Positions 6,373 to 6,657 of a stretch of DNA of 6,657 bases are shown here, piece after piece. Made by a program: the position numbers and the translations under genes. Source of the stretch: an uncultured Eubacteriales bacterium (GTDB lineage Bacteria; Bacillota; Clostridia; Christensenellales; Aristaeellaceae); contig CADBNX010000579.1 of the NCBI GenBank assembly GCA_902796115.1, positions 1 to 6,657 on the forward strand, read 5' to 3'. Each line of letters opens with the position of its first letter. Within the stretch, counting starts at the first letter, position 1. Under the pieces are notes generated by a model. That model searched no databases. It was given only the letters and a program-made list of their open reading frames with translations, and was not told the origin of the DNA.

Positions 6373-6657
6373 TTACAGGATGCCTATGCCGAAACAGAGC
6401 AGCCGGATAGCGCTTTTTTCTTCGTCAATCAGCCGGATGCGCCGAACTTTGGCTTCCGGACGCGGATTCTTCCATTCCCATGCGTAAACGGTCCGCGTGT
6501 TCCCCTGAACGGTGAATGCGGCGCTGCGGCTGAAATATACGGCAGACGAACGCCATACGTCCTTCGGCGCGTACACGGGAGCGGGACGAGCCTGCTTTGC
6601 TCTGCGGTCATCATCAATGTCTTCGGAAAACGCTTCATCCCCGACCGGTCTGACATA
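6373..6657 (-). CDS. C-terminal end of an unidentified protein, possibly a carbohydrate-active enzyme
   Basis: A minus-strand frame is open from the right edge of the window to a TAA at 6373-6375, giving the last 94 residues of a gene whose start lies outside. Seen: an acidic then basic linker (about residues 7-24), followed by a beta-rich segment with VYAWEWKNPRPEAKV, RIRLIDEE and IRLLCFGIGIL. The WEWxNPxP pattern followed by a short beta strand and a hydrophobic end resembles C-terminal beta-sandwich modules of glycoside hydrolases, as I recall them; this is a weak similarity. The GTG at 6576 is internal to this frame and is not taken as a start. An overlapping frame at 6429-6656 on the same strand gives arginine/proline-rich sequence and is considered a shadow. 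The gene converges on the amidohydrolase. Confidence 0.6.
   Translation of the reverse strand, partial: YVRPVGDEAFSEDIDDDRRAKQARPAPVYAPKDVWRSSAVYFSRSAAFTVQGNTRTVYAWEWKNPRPEAKVRRIRLIDEEKSAIRLLCFGIGIL

Overview
The window looks like a carbohydrate-utilisation locus from a GC-rich bacterium, most likely an anaerobic member of the Firmicutes (Clostridia; gut or rumen type). The taxonomic guess is an inference. It rests on strong AGGAGG ribosome binding sites, close packing of intracellular glycoside hydrolases with sugar-acid enzymes, and the use of an SDR-type D-mannonate oxidoreductase like the Bacillus/Clostridia enzyme rather than the long-chain UxuB of enterobacteria. There are no RNA genes, CRISPR arrays, insertion sequences, transposases or phage genes that I can see.

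Left part, plus strand (1-3068): the 3' end of a GH39-type glycosidase gene, a glucuronate isomerase (uxaC-like, 828-2168) that overlaps it by ATGA, and an SDR-family D-mannonate oxidoreductase / fructuronate reductase (2229-3068) 60 nt further on behind a perfect Shine-Dalgarno. Read together they form an operon: the glycosidase would release sugar from a xylan- or glycosaminoglycan-like oligosaccharide, the isomerase turns D-glucuronate into D-fructuronate, and the reductase turns that into D-mannonate. Mannonate dehydratase and the KDG kinase/aldolase needed to finish the pathway are not in the window.

Middle part, minus strand (3069-4985): a 638-residue clan GH-A glycoside hydrolase with a catalytic barrel, a class-I-amidotransferase-like domain and a small C-terminal beta domain, with no signal peptide. 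Its stop codon abuts the stop codon of the reductase with no spacer. Its own promoter lies in the 183-nt divergent region 4986-5168.

Right part: that divergent region also carries a plus-strand promoter, preceded by a 12-nt direct repeat, for a lone amidohydrolase-2 family metal-dependent hydrolase (5169-6317) of unknown substrate. A further minus-strand gene, of which only the last 94 codons are present (6373-6657), runs in from the right edge and converges on it. The enzymes fit a scavenging system for uronic-acid-containing plant or host glycans. The most open questions are the substrates of the amidohydrolase and of the GH-A enzyme, and whether the direct repeat is a regulator site linking the divergent genes.
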